From assembly GCA_026027325.1 (NCBI GenBank), contig JAMSLZ010000003.1, positions 62,001-126,000 of the forward strand: a DNA stretch of 64,000 bases, given 5' to 3'. Position 1 is the stretch's first letter; the number at the start of each line of letters is the position of its first letter. The notes beneath the pieces are model-generated. The model had not been told where the DNA came from. It did not search any database and saw nothing but the letters and a program-made list of their open reading frames with translations. Position numbers and translations under genes: made by a program. This document shows, piece by piece, positions 41,497 through 54,682 of this stretch. This DNA is from Actinomucor elegans. Taxonomy: Eukaryota; Mucoromycota; Mucoromycetes; Mucorales; Mucoraceae.

Positions 41497-43650
41497 TCGC
41501 TGTCTGTCCGATATAAAATTATATATACTTATACTTACTCAACCTACTCTTACTCTATATTCTAATAAATTATCATGTACAAAATATACACTAAAGGGAT
41601 GCATCATCATACTTGTACCACTTTGTCACCATAAAAAAAGGTAAAAAGGTACCACATTTTTCTTTTATGGTTACGTGATATTTCCTTGGGTGACCATTCT
41701 CAGTAGCAAAGCTAGATTAAATGGTTCAATTCTAGTTAAAATAACCTAAAGCGTTTCTTCGCCGAAACATGGATAGTACTGTCCAACAAAACAGAAACAA
41801 AGACGTATGAATGATGCATATCAAATATAATATGCGTTGATGTGAGGTAACCTCACATATTTACTGACGGATCTCTGCCGAGGCACTGGGCGCTTAGCAA
41901 AATCGAATATACCCTTAGTTATTCTGGAATAATGATAAGTTATACAAGAAAACATGGCCCCCATGTCATTCAATGAAAGGAAGTTAACAACAATATGAAT
42001 GCAATTCAACTTAAATATGTTTTGAGGTAATCACTCATTCAGATTATAGATTATTCATCAAATGTGATATTGCGATCGAAATTGATTGAAGGATCAATCA
42101 TCAGATCTATGTTACATGTAGAGTTTGAAAGTGAAGATTAACTATTAATATCTATAGTATATTCATAGAATGGCAGCAAAGCAACGGTTGTAATATAATT
42201 AGTAGCTCATTCTGAACATGCACAGCCAGGGCCATCAGGCGTGACATTAAACCGAGATCAGCTAATCATTAGTTCAAATTACTTGTACGGGATTTACAAT
42301 GCAGCTCTAAAATAGTGCACGTTCATAGTATCTAAATAAACTGTATTTCTATTAGATATAGTGGTTCATCTTGAACGAATATTGGTCATTAAATGCAATA
42401 TAAAACTAAAATCGATTGAAGAATATAGAGGTGTTAAAAATAGCCCAAATTTAGAAAAATTGGCAAAGGAGAACACTGAGCCCAAATTTTCAACAGAGAA
42501 TTTTTTGTGGAGTATGAAGATGGCATTGGCAAGGTTTAATATATTTAATAGGAGTATGAAGATTACTTTTTGGCATATTTTCTTTAATATCAAATTTCCG
42601 AGCTATGACTGAATTTCTAAAGATGCGAGTAGTCCTTTTCATCAACATAACTTGGTTAATCAAAGAAATTCCCAATAATATTTTGTACCATTGGATTCTT
42701 TATCAAATATCACTCCACAAATCTTTGCTTTCACTCTATGTGCCATTTGGAATGCTAGTTGGGACTCTATTTACCGTTCCGCACCCTTTATGACTTGCTT
42801 CAGTCATCTCAGCTGTCATTCAAACCTGCTATATTCTTTACAATGAATTTACTCTACTGATCTTTTTAAACGGTTAGTATTTTGCACTTGCTTGCAATTT
42901 GAGCCTACTTTACTTGTATATAAATAATAATAACAGTTTTTGAATTGCTCACAATGGGCATTAAAGGACCTTCTAAATAAAAGGTTTTTTTTTTTGTTCC
43001 ATTAAAAAAATTATTATTACTATTTTTTGTATGATCGACAACCAATTAAAATAAATAGATCTTTTGTTTAAGCCCGACAGAACCAAATACTTTATTAGCT
43101 GTAAACTTCAGTTGACTGTTAGAGACTATTATGTTTCCAAATACTCGATATTCGGCGAGCATATTTGCCAGTAAGAGTTTTTACTCTAATAATATCTATA
43201 TTAAAATAATAAATCGATCATTAGGATAGATTGCGCTGAAAAAGAAATAGAGGCCCATGATACGCTGTTTGGCTGATAATTATATACCCAAATGAATAGC
43301 GGAATTGAACTATGTGAGCTTGAAATTGGCTTGATGCAACATCTCAAGTGACTCATATACTGATCTCTAAAGAAATACAGCTTATGCACACTTATAACAC
43401 ATATAACTCAGAAGAGGGTCATGACTGATGATGGTTCATGGACAGCTTAACCAAGGGTTTTTCTAATAACAATCTGTGCATAATTGACAGGTTTTCGCGC
43501 TCAACTACAAGGCCTCAAAGCCCATGGTATCACAACATCATGTGAAAAAGTGACTATCTATTGTTTCGAACCTTTCTCTTCCTCTTAAATATCGTAACGC
43601 ATACCCCTAACCTAAAGCTACCAAACCCTTTTTTTTTCTTCAATTAAATC
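41497..43650. other. 2.1-kb intergenic region
   Basis: No convincing gene. Two members of the dispersed repeat lie at 42031-42095 and 42202-42262. The ORF at 42361-42612 lacks an ATG start and any recognisable motif. A T/C-rich tract (43560-43645) precedes the isomerase start codon. Confidence 0.4.
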
Positions 43651-44477
43651 ATGTCAAACCCTATTGAACAAGGCAAGAAATTAGCTGCCTATCGCGCTGT
43701 CGATGAGTATATTACTGCCGACCACCAAGTTGTTGGTATCGGATCCGGTTCCACCGTAGTTTACGTCGTTGAGCGTATTCTTCAACGTCCCGAGCTTAAG
43801 CACATTGTCTATGTACCCACCTCTTTCCAATCCAAGTTGTTGATCCTTGAAGGCGGCTTAAACTTGGGTAGTATCGAGCAATATCCCGAAATTGATGTGA
43901 CTATTGACGGTGCTGATGAAGTGGATGAGGCTTTGAACGCTATCAAGGGTGGTGGTGCTTGCCAATTCCAAGAAAAGTTGGTTGCTGAAGCTGCAAAGAA
44001 ATTTGTTATTGTGGCTGGTAAGTTTGAATATGGGAGATGATATGAAATAGAGCTAATATGTCATGTAGACTATAGAAAGAAGTCTACCAAGTTGGGTACA
44101 CAATGGACAAAGGGTGTTCCTATTGAAGTTGTGCCCATGACCTATAAGTCTGTCATGAAATCCATTGATACCAAGTTATCATTAAAACCTATTACTTCCA
44201 AGCTCCGTATGGTAAGAATATGAGACAGGAATCAATCGATAAGTGTGGTTTAATGATTTATTTCGGTTGATAGGCTGTAAACAAAGCTGGTCCCGTTGTG
44301 ACAGATAACGGTAACTTTGTAATTGATACACACTTTGGTCCCATTGAGGATCCTCAAGCCTTGTTGAGAGAACTCAAGTTATTGACTGGTGTTTATGAGG
44401 TTGGTCTGTTCTGTAATATGGCTGAGAAGGCTTATTTCGGTGAAGAGAATGGCTCCGTTGACATCTGGTTCAAATAA
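43651..44477 (+). CDS. RKI1: Ribose-5-phosphate isomerase A
   Basis: Interconverts ribose 5-phosphate and ribulose 5-phosphate in the non-oxidative pentose phosphate pathway, in the cytosol. Three exons: 43651-44017, 44069-44211, 44274-44477 (237 aa, normal for the RpiA family). Signatures: [17 protein letters not shown] (phosphate-binding loop), [11 protein letters not shown], the catalytic [20 protein letters not shown] and [20 protein letters not shown] with the active-site Lys-Gly-Gly region. The C-terminal part has [20 protein letters not shown] and a final [20 protein letters not shown]. Introns of 51 and 62 nt have standard ends. All key residues that I can place are present. Phe-Gln in ACQFQEK replaces the more usual hydrophobic-Thr. 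Confidence 0.95.
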
Positions 44478-45009
44478 AAGCTTTGATTTCATTAACTAAA
44501 AAACTGCATCGTTCGGTAAAGAGAATGGCTTATTGATTTATAAAGTAAACACACTTCGGTTTCTCGCGTTTTGTTTATATAAGATGCAGCACTTTACTGT
44601 AGGTTTTTTTTTTTTTTTTTTTTTTGCAATTGTATCCGAAAAAAATTTTTCGTCAAAAAAAAAAGTCTATATCTTTCCCCGAGAGCGCGTTTGGACAATG
44701 TATACATTTTTTCGCGATTTTTTTTAAATATATATATATAGATATATATAGGTATATATACACGTGTTAAAACATGATTCTGCTTTGATTTGTTTTTAAT
44801 AATAATAAAAAAAAAGGATATAACAAAGGTTTGATTCGATGAACTGTACAAATATGACAAATAAGACCTTTCGCTATATAATTACAATGAAAGGGAACAA
44901 TTTAAACTAGGAAGGTTTGCAAAAAAAAAAGGTGGATGAGGGCAGGGTAAACTAATAAAAGGAAAGAGAGACCGTAATCAAAGGCATGTTAATGTTATAT
45001 AATACTGAT
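44478..45009. other. AT-rich 3' spacer between RKI1 and histone H1
   Basis: Convergent 3' ends. The spacer contains a T21 run (44604-44625), A-rich runs and (TA)n tracts near 44728-44760. No gene is seen. Confidence 0.5.
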
Positions 45010-45930
45010 TTAAGCCTTGACCTTTCTCTTGGGAGTAGCCTTCTTGGGAGCAGCAGCCTTCTTGGAAGTAGCGGCAGTCTTCTTCTTGGGAGCCTTAACA
45101 CCAGCCTTTTCAGTAGTGGAAGCCTTCTTCTTGGAAGCAGGAGTGGCCTTCTTGGTAGCAGCAGCCTTCTTAGCAGGAGCAGCAGCCTTCTTGGGAGCAG
45201 CAGCCTTCTTGGGAGCAGCGGCCTTTTTGGTGGCAGGAGTTGTGGCCTTCTTGGGAGCAGCAGTCTTCTTAGGAGCGGCAGCCTTCTTGTCGGTAGGAGA
45301 GGCAGCCTTCTTGGGAGCAGCGGCCTTCTTAGTAGCAGGTGCCTTCTTGGTGACGGCAGCCTTCTTGGGAGCAGCCTTCTTGGCAGCAACCTTCTTAGCA
45401 GCAGCCTTCTTGGCGACAGGCTTCTTATCAGCCTTCTCAGACTTGTTCAACTTAACGGTACCAGAAAGACCTAAAAGAAAACGTTGAATTAGCATTCAAT
45501 CTCTTATCTTTCATTATCCCGAATGTTCCTCAATAAAACAGAATAATAAACTTACCCTTGGGGAGAGAAAAGACATTCTTGGAGTGACCGCGCTTAATGG
45601 CAGCAGCGATTTGAGAATCGAAGTGAGAACCAGCAGTAACCTTGTAGTTGGCCAAGATGTACTTCTTGATGGCAGGTCTGGAAGAACCCTTTCTTTCCTT
45701 CAAAGAAACAATAGCATCTAGTAAAGGGATCAACAATCAATACGCGTCTTGCATGACTATATTAAATGATGTACTTACTTTGGATCATAGCTTCATACTG
45801 TTATCCAGAAGAAAGATGAAAATGGAATCAATCAAACTGTTTATGATATGTTGATACATTGATGTAAACTTACAGTAGGGTGATCAGCCTTCTTGGAGGT
45901 AGCAGTCTTCTTAACAGCAGCAGGAGCCAT
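45010..45930 (-). CDS. Linker histone H1
   Basis: Binds linker DNA and compacts chromatin. Four exons: 45930-45874, 45797-45779 (only 19 nt), 45717-45556, 45470-45010 (232 aa). A short basic N-terminus ([19 protein letters not shown]) leads into the winged-helix globular domain at about 18-85: [40 protein letters not shown] and [20 protein letters not shown]. The remaining 140 residues are a Lys/Ala/Pro-rich tail built from [12 protein letters not shown] units. Because of that repetition, long open frames also appear on the opposite strand, but they are shadows. A TATA sequence lies about 80 bp upstream (46011-46018). Confidence 0.96.
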
Positions 45931-48900
45931 ATTTAATAGAATAGATATTTTTATAAAGTGGAAATAAAAAAAAGAAAAAGGAATCCTTTGATTGCGCAAA
46001 ATTTACGTGCCTTTTATAATTGAAAATTCTGATTCGTCTGGCTGAATTTGAAATACTGCATTAGCCAATCATATTACTCGCTTGATTTTTTTTTTACCAA
46101 AAAAAAAGTTTATTGAAGTAAAAAAAAAAGGAACGCGCTCCAATTTTTTTTTAAAAAAAACTACATCTTTGAAAAGTTCTCGCCTATATCCTCAAAAAAC
46201 TGGCTGTTTTACTAGGATACGGGTAAGATGATAATCTAGAGTATGGCTATTAGTCATAACAGGAGCATTTTTTGATACTTTTATATTGGTAATAGCGAGC
46301 AATTGAGTCTACAATAAAAAGATATCTTTTTCCTTTTTTTTTTTTTTGAAATTGATCCTTTGATACTTCACATGGTATTATTGTGATGGTTTAGTATATA
46401 TGTAAGCCATTCTTTCATACTAATCGTATTAGTATACCTTCTGTTATATTCTTTGTTCGATGTATCTGCTAAAGAAGAAATCTATTCTTTCATGAGCAAA
46501 GTAGTTTTTTTTTTCCTAAAAATTTTTCAAGCTTTATTTTGTCTCTTCCAACTCTCCTCGTTCTTAAACGTCTTGTCTTGGCTCACATAGCCTATCGCAT
46601 ACTAAATCGCCGTTCTATGACCAAATAGACACGCTTTATTATCTTTGTATCGAGGATTTACGCTTATACTAGTATTAATAGTACATATGACGAGTTCATT
46701 ATGATTTAACGTGTGGGTAAAAAAAAAAAGTGATTCCCCAATAGTTTATCTTACAGAATCGAACCTGTTCAATAATATAAGATAGGCTGAACTCGACAGT
46801 TTTCTACTGTAGCCATCTCTCATAGTCATCGTTTAGTATATATTTGTATAAGAAAGTATCATTTTTTGTAGTATATCTGATTCTATAGAAACATTACAAG
46901 ATACTAAACCATAGTTCCCCAAAAAAAAAAAAACGTGAAAATTTTTGGTTTTTTGTAAATGAAATGGTTTCATATAAAAAAGAAAACAAAGATATCGATT
47001 AGTAAAAGTTCATTTCAAGTATACTATCCCTAGTATCATTGAACAGAGTTTCTTTTGCTCTTTTCAATGGTACTAGTATTATGGTCCTATTCTTTAACTG
47101 CCAAGCTAGCTTTAGTTGCCAAAAGTAAAAGAGGAAATTTTTTGTTTTGTCATTCCTCAGAAAAAATTGATCTTTTTGCAAGGGTCATCACCTTTCTGGT
47201 ATTCTTAGTTGAAGATCTCTTCTTCTTCTGGCAGTAAAGATATTATATAATTCGAAAAAAGATAAAGAGCATCATTTCATAAGGTAGAGAAAAGGTTCAT
47301 TATATTATTAGTTTGTATCAATGTTTGCTATAAAGAGATTTAATGCCTTGATGCTCGATGTAGGTCATAAAAATTGTTTTGCATCCGAGAAGGATGGATT
47401 TAGTAATAATCTTCGCCACTTGATAAACCATCAGGCAGGAACATAGGCTGAAGCTAACCAAACAGCATGAAAGGGCTTCTCGGTTATGTAATGTTTCTTC
47501 TTGTTAAATGAACTGTATCTCTATAGCACAACTTTTACTGGTCGCTTTGATATTTTATCAGGTGGTTTCTCAAAGAAAATTGGTTTTACACGAGACGATG
47601 CCACTCCTTTTTCCTATACCTTCTTTTTAATATAGCTCTAATTCTTTCTAGTATAATACGATTCAAAAACTATATAGCAGTTCAAGAAGCATCCAAGTAT
47701 TAGCAGCGATTTAATTTATCGTGGCATTGGTATCCATATCTCTATATACAAAAGGTTTGTCGATTAATAGAAACCCCAAATTTCGAAAAAAGAAAATTTC
47801 GAATGGTTCTCCTATTCATGCTCCTTTGATAATATGATTATATATGCATCGAACAAAGCAAATGACTTACGGAAACCTATAGTAGTTGGTCTTGTTTATA
47901 TTGGCAGATCCATAATTGCCTTCGATAGTAAAACTGCTAAGCTTATTCATTGCTTTAAAAGGGATGGGGCTTGACGAATTATTGGACGCTTTTAATCGAT
48001 AGTATTTAATTCAACCAAAATAATATGTGGGTGGATCGACACATTGTGAAGCTTAAACGTTGAATTATTACCAGTTCTTGCTACCATAATCAAAAGGCTA
48101 TTAGCTTTTGCACCTTCTGTGGCATTTTATGTGAACAAATCAAGTTCCCATAAAAGACAGTAATCTATTCGCCACGTTTTAACAGTTGTGTTATTAAAGG
48201 CACATGATGATTGAAGCAAATACTGCTTTTCTTTATTGAGCAATCAATAGCTCAACATGTAGTGGATGATCCACCAAGGGTAGAGGAAAGGGTGAAAACA
48301 TAAGACTCAGCGTAAATAAAATCAGTAAGCTTTGATTTTGAAATAAACTTGTTTTCGAGTACCATAAGAACAGATCGACATTTTGGTAACCATAGCCTTC
48401 AGTTTATAGAAAACAAGTACAAACAACACAGCTTTTATTTCCATTTGAGCAATATTGCCCTGATTTTCATCAGTGTAGCACACGTCAAAAATAACATAAG
48501 GTTAAACTTTGTATATGGGCTTGAGGTTGTGATTGTCTGTTCGCTTAATTTTTTGTCATACTTTATCAATCAAACAACGAACATTCTGTAAGTTTCAGTC
48601 TAGCCTATTATCTTGTATAATCACAACTACGCGTTACATAAACGTTACCTAAGACGTGAATTACCGTATTGTACGACATGAATAATTAGAATTCACTCAC
48701 TTGAACATGTGCCATATTTATTACAGAGTTATGTGCACAATTGATTCTTGATTTAGTGATATGGAAATTAATGGTCCAGATGGGAAATCCACATTAATTA
48801 AGCTAAAGAAAATGTATGTTCGGATAAAGAAGACTATAGGTGGGCCGAGATTTGAACGCGGTGGAAGGCAAATGAGGTTTCGATATAGGCAACAGCTCAT

Positions 48901-50062
48901 TTTGCACATAAATATCTAAACTGATACAACATTTGGCCAGGACCAGTCGAGAAGTTTGCAGATCATGAAAATTAAATTATATAAGATGCATGTATTTACA
49001 CCCAATTGCAAAAATAGAACATAGCTACTAAATCTTAGTCAAATAGTGGTTATAGTATATACAGTACTCTATTCTGAACATATACTAGTTATCAGATGTG
49101 ACATTAATCCAGAATTGGTTTAGAAATATCGATAAAAAAAAAGACATGATTTCGAAAAAAAAATCCCTGAGGTATAGCCTAAAGCTCAAAGATTCAAATG
49201 TTAGTTTTTTTGTGAAGCATCAAGACGGTACTTACAAAATATGCTTTACTAATAATCAGATAGGATGCATGTACTAATATACAAATGTATTTTCGTTTTA
49301 TTTTATTTTATTTTGCCTTAAGAAATACGCGAGTTATGGAAGCATTTGAAAAAGTACGAAATATTGGCTTTTCATCAAAGTAAATTCTACGAATTTCAGG
49401 AAAAATATGATTTTGTTTTTATAATTCAACTTGGAATACGATTATGAATAAAGGTTATTAATTCGCTTTTTGTATATCTGAATATTTTTATTATTCAAAA
49501 GTCGGCTTAGAGGATATCCTGGAACGTCATTGAGGCACCACAATTAATCCTGGGGTTAAAATTATCGAATTGCCTATCATCCAATCATGATCCTACCGCG
49601 CTTTCCATTTAGCTCTTCTCATTGGATACCTGTATATAAATAAAGTTTGCGCATGCCAAGATTGACTTTGATTCCTTAGTATCCTTTAATGAAATATTCA
49701 AATATATAAAAAGTTAGTACATTTTGTTTTTCCTAAAATTTATGAAATGTCAATTTTTCCTGCTTTCTTATATGAATTCATAGGTTGCCAAGCACATCTT
49801 CAGGTAAAAAAAAAATATAATTACGTATTTTCCAGTATAATGAACCTATAACATCAATTGATTATACACTGAGAATACTGTTGGCATATTCCATAAAAAA
49901 AATTGAAAATGTAAGCGTAGAGGTACAACCTTGAAATCCTGCCTGGGCCATTTTTAGCTTCACGACATTCTTTGACTTAAGTAAAGGAAACAAATATCAG
50001 TCCTGAAGACGACTAGTGCTCATACTATTAATTTGTATTACCTGAAACTGTCTTCGATGGTA
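45931..50062. other. 4.1-kb gene-poor region
   Basis: AT-rich with frequent homopolymer runs and no supported gene. A short inverted repeat GTTTAGTAT ... ATACTAAAC bounds about 80 bp at 46827-46906, and GTTTAGTATATAT recurs at 46391, so this may be a tiny MITE family. A copy of the dispersed repeat lies at 49066-49120. Small ORFs here (for example 47055-47237, 48349-48591) lack any family feature. Confidence 0.4.
46011..46018 (-). promoter_or_regulatory. TATA box of the histone H1 gene
   Basis: TATAAAAG on the minus strand, 81 bp before the H1 start codon at 45930. Confidence 0.45.
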
Positions 50063-51480
50063 AATAGGATGAACGCCATGGTTGATAAGGCTGTGTCTAG
50101 TGGTTTAGCAAACGAAGCATATGTTATTAGTGCCAAAAGAACGATGGAAGATCAAGTACCTGGAGATACAGTGGTACATTTTTCTCCTCTTCCACTAAAA
50201 TGGGTAGCTTGTAGCAACAACAAAAAAAGCTCCTTTAAAATCAAGTTCTATGGTAACTGATTTGTCTCCTGCTGAAAATCTAGTGATACTTAAATGGAAA
50301 TATAAGAAGCCAAGGCATTTGCTTGAAGACATCGAGCCACTTAAAATCTTGAATTATTTGATTAAGCGTGATTCAGGTTGAACTAAGTTGAACTGAATTG
50401 TAATAGACGAGAATATTGAAAGGAATCTAATGGAAAGTTTACGTGATCAAGGCGTAGAAAGACCTAAGTTCTATGAACGACATTTAACTATGGATTTAGG
50501 CGTAATGGAAGCTAATTTAATTTAAAACGATAGTGATTACAACTGGGTACGACTCTGACAATAGTGTCTCTTCTTTGATTGAATTTGTGAATTCTAAGGA
50601 TGCTACAGCAGCTAACGCTAATGATAATTCAAAGAAGCTGGATTTGTGTAACGCTATTGTCCATATGATTTGAACAAGATTAGGGTTGGTTAGCTCCTCA
50701 AGGGTATAACCAAGATCAGTCATTCGTTTATAGAATGTATCTTTGATATTGGTTGCAATATTTATGTTTTATCGCATCATCAGCCTGGCTCTCTTGGAAA
50801 GCTATCTACTGATGATAGTTTGGAACTGATAGTGGATTGTGATAGCAAGGAGTAAGAAGGCTAAGCTAGATATTATGATCAATGCCACGAGCAAAGTTAG
50901 GTTAGAGTATGTGTGCTTTTGGGGCACTAACAGTGAAAACAGGTTGTACCTCTGGGTAATTATGTGGTTCGAACCCTAGTGCGCAGAGATTAATCCAGGG
51001 TTTTTAAATATAAAGATACGACTAGAAACTTATTTGGTTTATGTTATGCTATAATATCAGTTTGGTAGGGCAAACTCACAAGGTTAACTATCAGTTCAAG
51101 GATCTGAACCGGGTATATCATGTAGATAAGACACAAAAGTATATTAAAGAAGCTTTAAGTATCATCTAGTTATTTATGAAAAGGATGGTTTTGTAGAAGA
51201 ATTAATATATGCTATTAGTAGTAGCAATTCTGATGTATCCTGTTTTTTGGCCCCTGCGATGGTGGAGAAGTCTACCAATTGTTTCTCTGAAACATCTTTT
51301 GATGAAGATCAAAATGTGCTCGTTAGATAAATGTGCTCGTTAGATACTCGTTGGGTACTCATTGGATGTTAGAGAAATTCCATGCCGGTAAAGTCAAAAC
51401 CTTTTCGACCTAGCTGGATGAAGAAATGAAAAATGCTTTGATGAAATGTTAACTTGAGGATATATTGAAAAACCAGATGG
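50063..51480 (+). pseudogene. Decayed protein-coding region, family unknown
   Basis: Protein-like stretches follow one another on the plus strand in changing frames. About 50069-50260 reads MNAMVDKAVSSGLANEAYVI. About 50254-50385 reads VTDLSPAENLVILKWKYKKP and PLKILNYLIKRDS. About 50405-50524 reads NLMESLRDQGVERPKFYERH. About 50524-50672 reads TTGYDSDNSVSSLIEFVNSK. About 51080-51150 reads NYQFKDLNRVYHVDKTQKYI. About 51170-51330 reads IYEKDGFVEELIYAISSSNS. Each is ended by a stop or shift and no plausible set of introns joins them. A 16-bp direct duplication (AATGTGCTCGTTAGAT) lies near 51312-51345. I do not recognise the family; a transposon-derived or lineage-specific gene is possible. Confidence 0.35.
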
Positions 51481-52308
51481 CACTTGATCAAGCCCTACTT
51501 TTATATTACTTAAACGTGATGATTCTGGTTTTTTTTATCATTGATTAGTGTAAGGCAAATGAAACGATAGTATAAACTAATTTTCCTATATACTGTATCA
51601 GAGCTTACGGAAACTACATTATTACATTCACTATTTTATTCTATACAAAATTTGTTAATTGACTTGTTACTTAAAAAATACTAACAGAGTATGTCGATAG
51701 CCCACGTGTTCTATATGGTACGAAATGAATAAAGATTCATAAGAATACTAGTAAATGTAGTATATATGTAGTGTTAGTAGATAATACATTGAATATTCTA
51801 TAAAAAAAAATTCGAAAATAATTAGGGCTTAAAAGTATACCTTCGTCATTTTTCAAGCCTAGGCTCAATTTTAATCTCTCGACATTCCTCAATCGATTCT
51901 AATTTAATGTCGCATCTGAAAACTACCATGCGCTCAGGATAGATTACTACATATACTTGAATTATAATTCTCCTAAAATCTATTATATATGTTATATTCT
52001 GGTGATTGATTGCAAATGACACCCTTAATTTAGTTTAGTCAAAGATCTATAAATTTCTCGATCGATCCCAATCGAATGTCACATTTGACATGTTTTGCTC
52101 AGGATTAGTCACTGTATCTGAAAAGGGTCCCAAATGGATCATATCTTACATTTATGATTATTTTGCAAAAAACTATTGAAGATACCCACAAGGTTAACTA
52201 CTATTCTTTAAGGTTTATAGAAAATATCCACCAGACAATGTTATGAATACAAAAGAGAACACTATAAAAAAGGCAGATATGAAATAAAGAAAAATCATTT
52301 TTTATTTA
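51481..52308. other. Spacer with two dispersed-repeat copies
   Basis: Minus-orientation members of the dispersed short repeat lie at 51877-51940 and 52051-52105. No gene is seen. The right end is the 3' flank of the Zn2Cys6 gene. Confidence 0.4.
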
Positions 52309-53685
52309 TTATTTACTCAAATTATTATTATAAGAAGCTAGTGGGCCACTAGTACCATTGGACAAATAAGACGATGCTGTACACGCAACAGCTTCTGAAG
52401 AGAGTCGACTTGACGTCGTTCTCAAATAATACATTTCATGAGGATGAATAAACTGTTGACGTTGCTGAGTGTGTCGAAACTTGTCTATTAAAGAATTGTT
52501 ATTGCTATTGCTTTCAGTTTGTTTTAAAATGTGTTTGCTAGTAGTAGGTGATTTCTTTGGCGCATCAGTGGCTTGCCTATCCTCATCCTCTTCGCTTTGG
52601 TCCGGTACTGTCTTTGGAGAGACTGAGCAAGAGGAAGAAGAATCGTTGGGATGATGGATCATCATCAACGGAGGTAACCGTATCAAGCTTGCTCCTTCGT
52701 CGGCAGCTATGGATGGCGTCATGAGACAAACAATGTAAAGTTGCTCCAATGCATTGTCAAAAAGATCGACGCCAAACCCGCCTCCTAGATAGAAGCTGCA
52801 ATGCATGGCTTGCTCACGGTCCCTACCTCGCTTAAATCTGAGCTTTTGCTTCAGCGTTAGTGAACCATTGGCAATTACCAACAAAGTATCGAGTGAGTTG
52901 GAAAAGAATGGCTCGTAAGATGATCTGATGAGGTTGCTGGGCAGTTTGGTATGTACGTGCTGGACGGCATTATCGAGAAGACAGCGATGCAATTTGCTAA
53001 GCTTTTGGTCTTCACCAGGCACAAGAAAGTCATAGAGTGATCGATGCGAGAACTCTTGAGGATATAATTCCAAATAATCGAGCGATTCATCAGAAACTCT
53101 GGCGCAGCATAAATCCATGGATAGTAAAATCTACAAAGACAGCTTAAATTACAATTGAATGTGGATGATATAAACGCATGCTCACTGTTATCATATTGCT
53201 TGGCGCAGTCGAATCAAGTGGGGAGAGTGGCAGGATTCTATTACTGAGCGCTGTTTTTTGATGAACAGCAGTTGCAGCAGATGTGGATACGGACGGTCGT
53301 ATTTTGTTATTATTGGCATCTCGTAGCATCTTGGGTCGACCTCTCTTTTTATGTTGAATATCATGACAACTATCCGCTTTATCGGTGGTAACACATCGAT
53401 TACAAGGCCTAGAAACTATCCTAACATGTGAGATAAGATAGAACTTGGCTTATATACACTTACCATCGCATGCTAAATGCGCTTTTTTGCAGTTTATCTA
53501 TATAGAATGAGTTAAATTCTGCAAACAGGGATAATATAGGAGCTTTGAAAGGATATTACACATGCTGCAGAAACATGCATCTTATTTAGTCGTTTTCGAG
53601 GTTGGGATGGCTGCGTGTAATCTATGTACATCAGCGACGGTAAAGATCCAGTGTCTGGATTCGTTTTTACCGCATTAAAATCCAT
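52309..53685 (-). CDS. Zn2Cys6 transcription factor with PAS-like domain
   Basis: A nuclear DNA-binding regulator. Four exons: 53685-53560, 53497-53464, 53415-53186, 53130-52309 (403 aa). The binuclear zinc cluster is assembled across two introns: Cys42, Cys45, Cys52, Cys58, Cys61, Cys70, with HLACD, SRPCNRC and the conserved extension DIQHKKRGRPK after it, typical of the ERT1/AcuK-like group. A PAS-like region follows at about 131-240 (MDLCCARVSDESLDYLELYP, HRSLYDFLVPGED, then a beta-rich stretch ending EQLYIVCLMTP). The tail is Ser/Asn/Gln-rich. ERT1/AcuK relatives control gluconeogenesis and non-fermentable carbon use, but the target here is unknown. The acceptor at 53416 was chosen over one 6 nt upstream, which would bring a stop. 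Confidence 0.9.
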
Positions 53686-54682
53686 TAAATCAGTGCAAGT
53701 AGACAAAGAAAAACGGAAACAAAGCTTAGAAAAGTTCACAGCACTTTAGTTCAGTAGGAGAATTATATTTCTCCTAATTCTCCGTTCCTAGACATTCGGA
53801 AAAGCTCATAGCTATTGCTAATTCAAGTGGTATGATTAGAATGAAAGCTACTCAAGCGCACGATATATAAACAAAAGCCCGCCATCTGAATATGTTCTAG
53901 ATCACGAATAGGGTGCGTTTGAAATCAAAACACGTCAGCACTCCTTTCTAATTATTATACTGCTAAATCTGGCTGTCAGATTGACCTTTACGCGTATCAG
54001 TTTCAATTTGGCGTGTCAAGCCAGGCTCTTCTGCTTAATAAAAAATTTCAGAATAAATATAGTTACTGCAAATCGATCAACAATCTATAGATAACATTCG
54101 ACTTTCAAAGATTTTTGCCTACTCAATACAGCATACAAGTCTTGTTTTCTCCACTGAGGAATATACAAATAGTTGAATGATTTCACCTTGTATACAGAGA
54201 CTTCCGCTTTGCTGCGTTGATGACGGCATCCTGCCTTGTTGGCCCATGATAACTTCATGTTGCATGTTTAAGGTTTTTTATTTCTTATTTTAGAAGCATT
54301 GTATACATCATTAGTTTGGTTTTCATTGTTAGTCTGACGCGTTAAGGGCTCTTATTAAAATGATCATCCTTAGAGGAACGTTCAATGTTGACGGCGCCGC
54401 GTTCACCGACCGCGGAGGTTGAAAGAGCAATTGAAAGTACAAACTAATGAATAAATTAGTGGGGTATTTTAGGGAATTTAAAGCCGAATATCCAATCATT
54501 AGACGCACTGTGACGTAGAAAGAGACCCATAATAGAACCATTCCATCAGACTAGGCCGGTTATAGTATACCAAGTAATCTGCACACAGAATAATAAAAAA
54601 TTTACAGAAAGTTTCGTATATAAAGAAACGTTTATTTTTTTGCTTTCTTTTCTTTTTCATCATCCTAACAAAAATAACAATC
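53686..54682. other. Divergent promoter region
   Basis: About 1 kb between the Zn2Cys6 gene (minus) and the RRM gene (plus). A short GC-rich patch at 54393-54420 (GGCGCCGCG, CCGCGG) interrupts otherwise AT-rich DNA. TATATAAA at 54617-54624 serves the RRM gene. Confidence 0.45.
54617..54624 (+). promoter_or_regulatory. TATA box of the three-RRM gene
   Basis: TATATAAA, 58 bp before the start codon at 54683, followed by a T/C-rich stretch. Confidence 0.5.

Noticed and set aside
44986..45487. Two long plus-strand ORFs (about 160 codons each) across the histone H1 gene
   Set aside because: They are antisense shadows of the repetitive Lys/Ala/Pro tail; the minus-strand H1 has a domain, splice sites and a promoter.
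48843..48905. Minus-strand tRNA-like box B (GTTCAAATC)
   Set aside because: Only a partial T-arm pairs; no acceptor, D or anticodon stem could be folded.
50930..50985. GGTTCGAACCC resembling a tRNA box B
   Set aside because: T-stem does not pair beyond two bases and no box A or cloverleaf is present.
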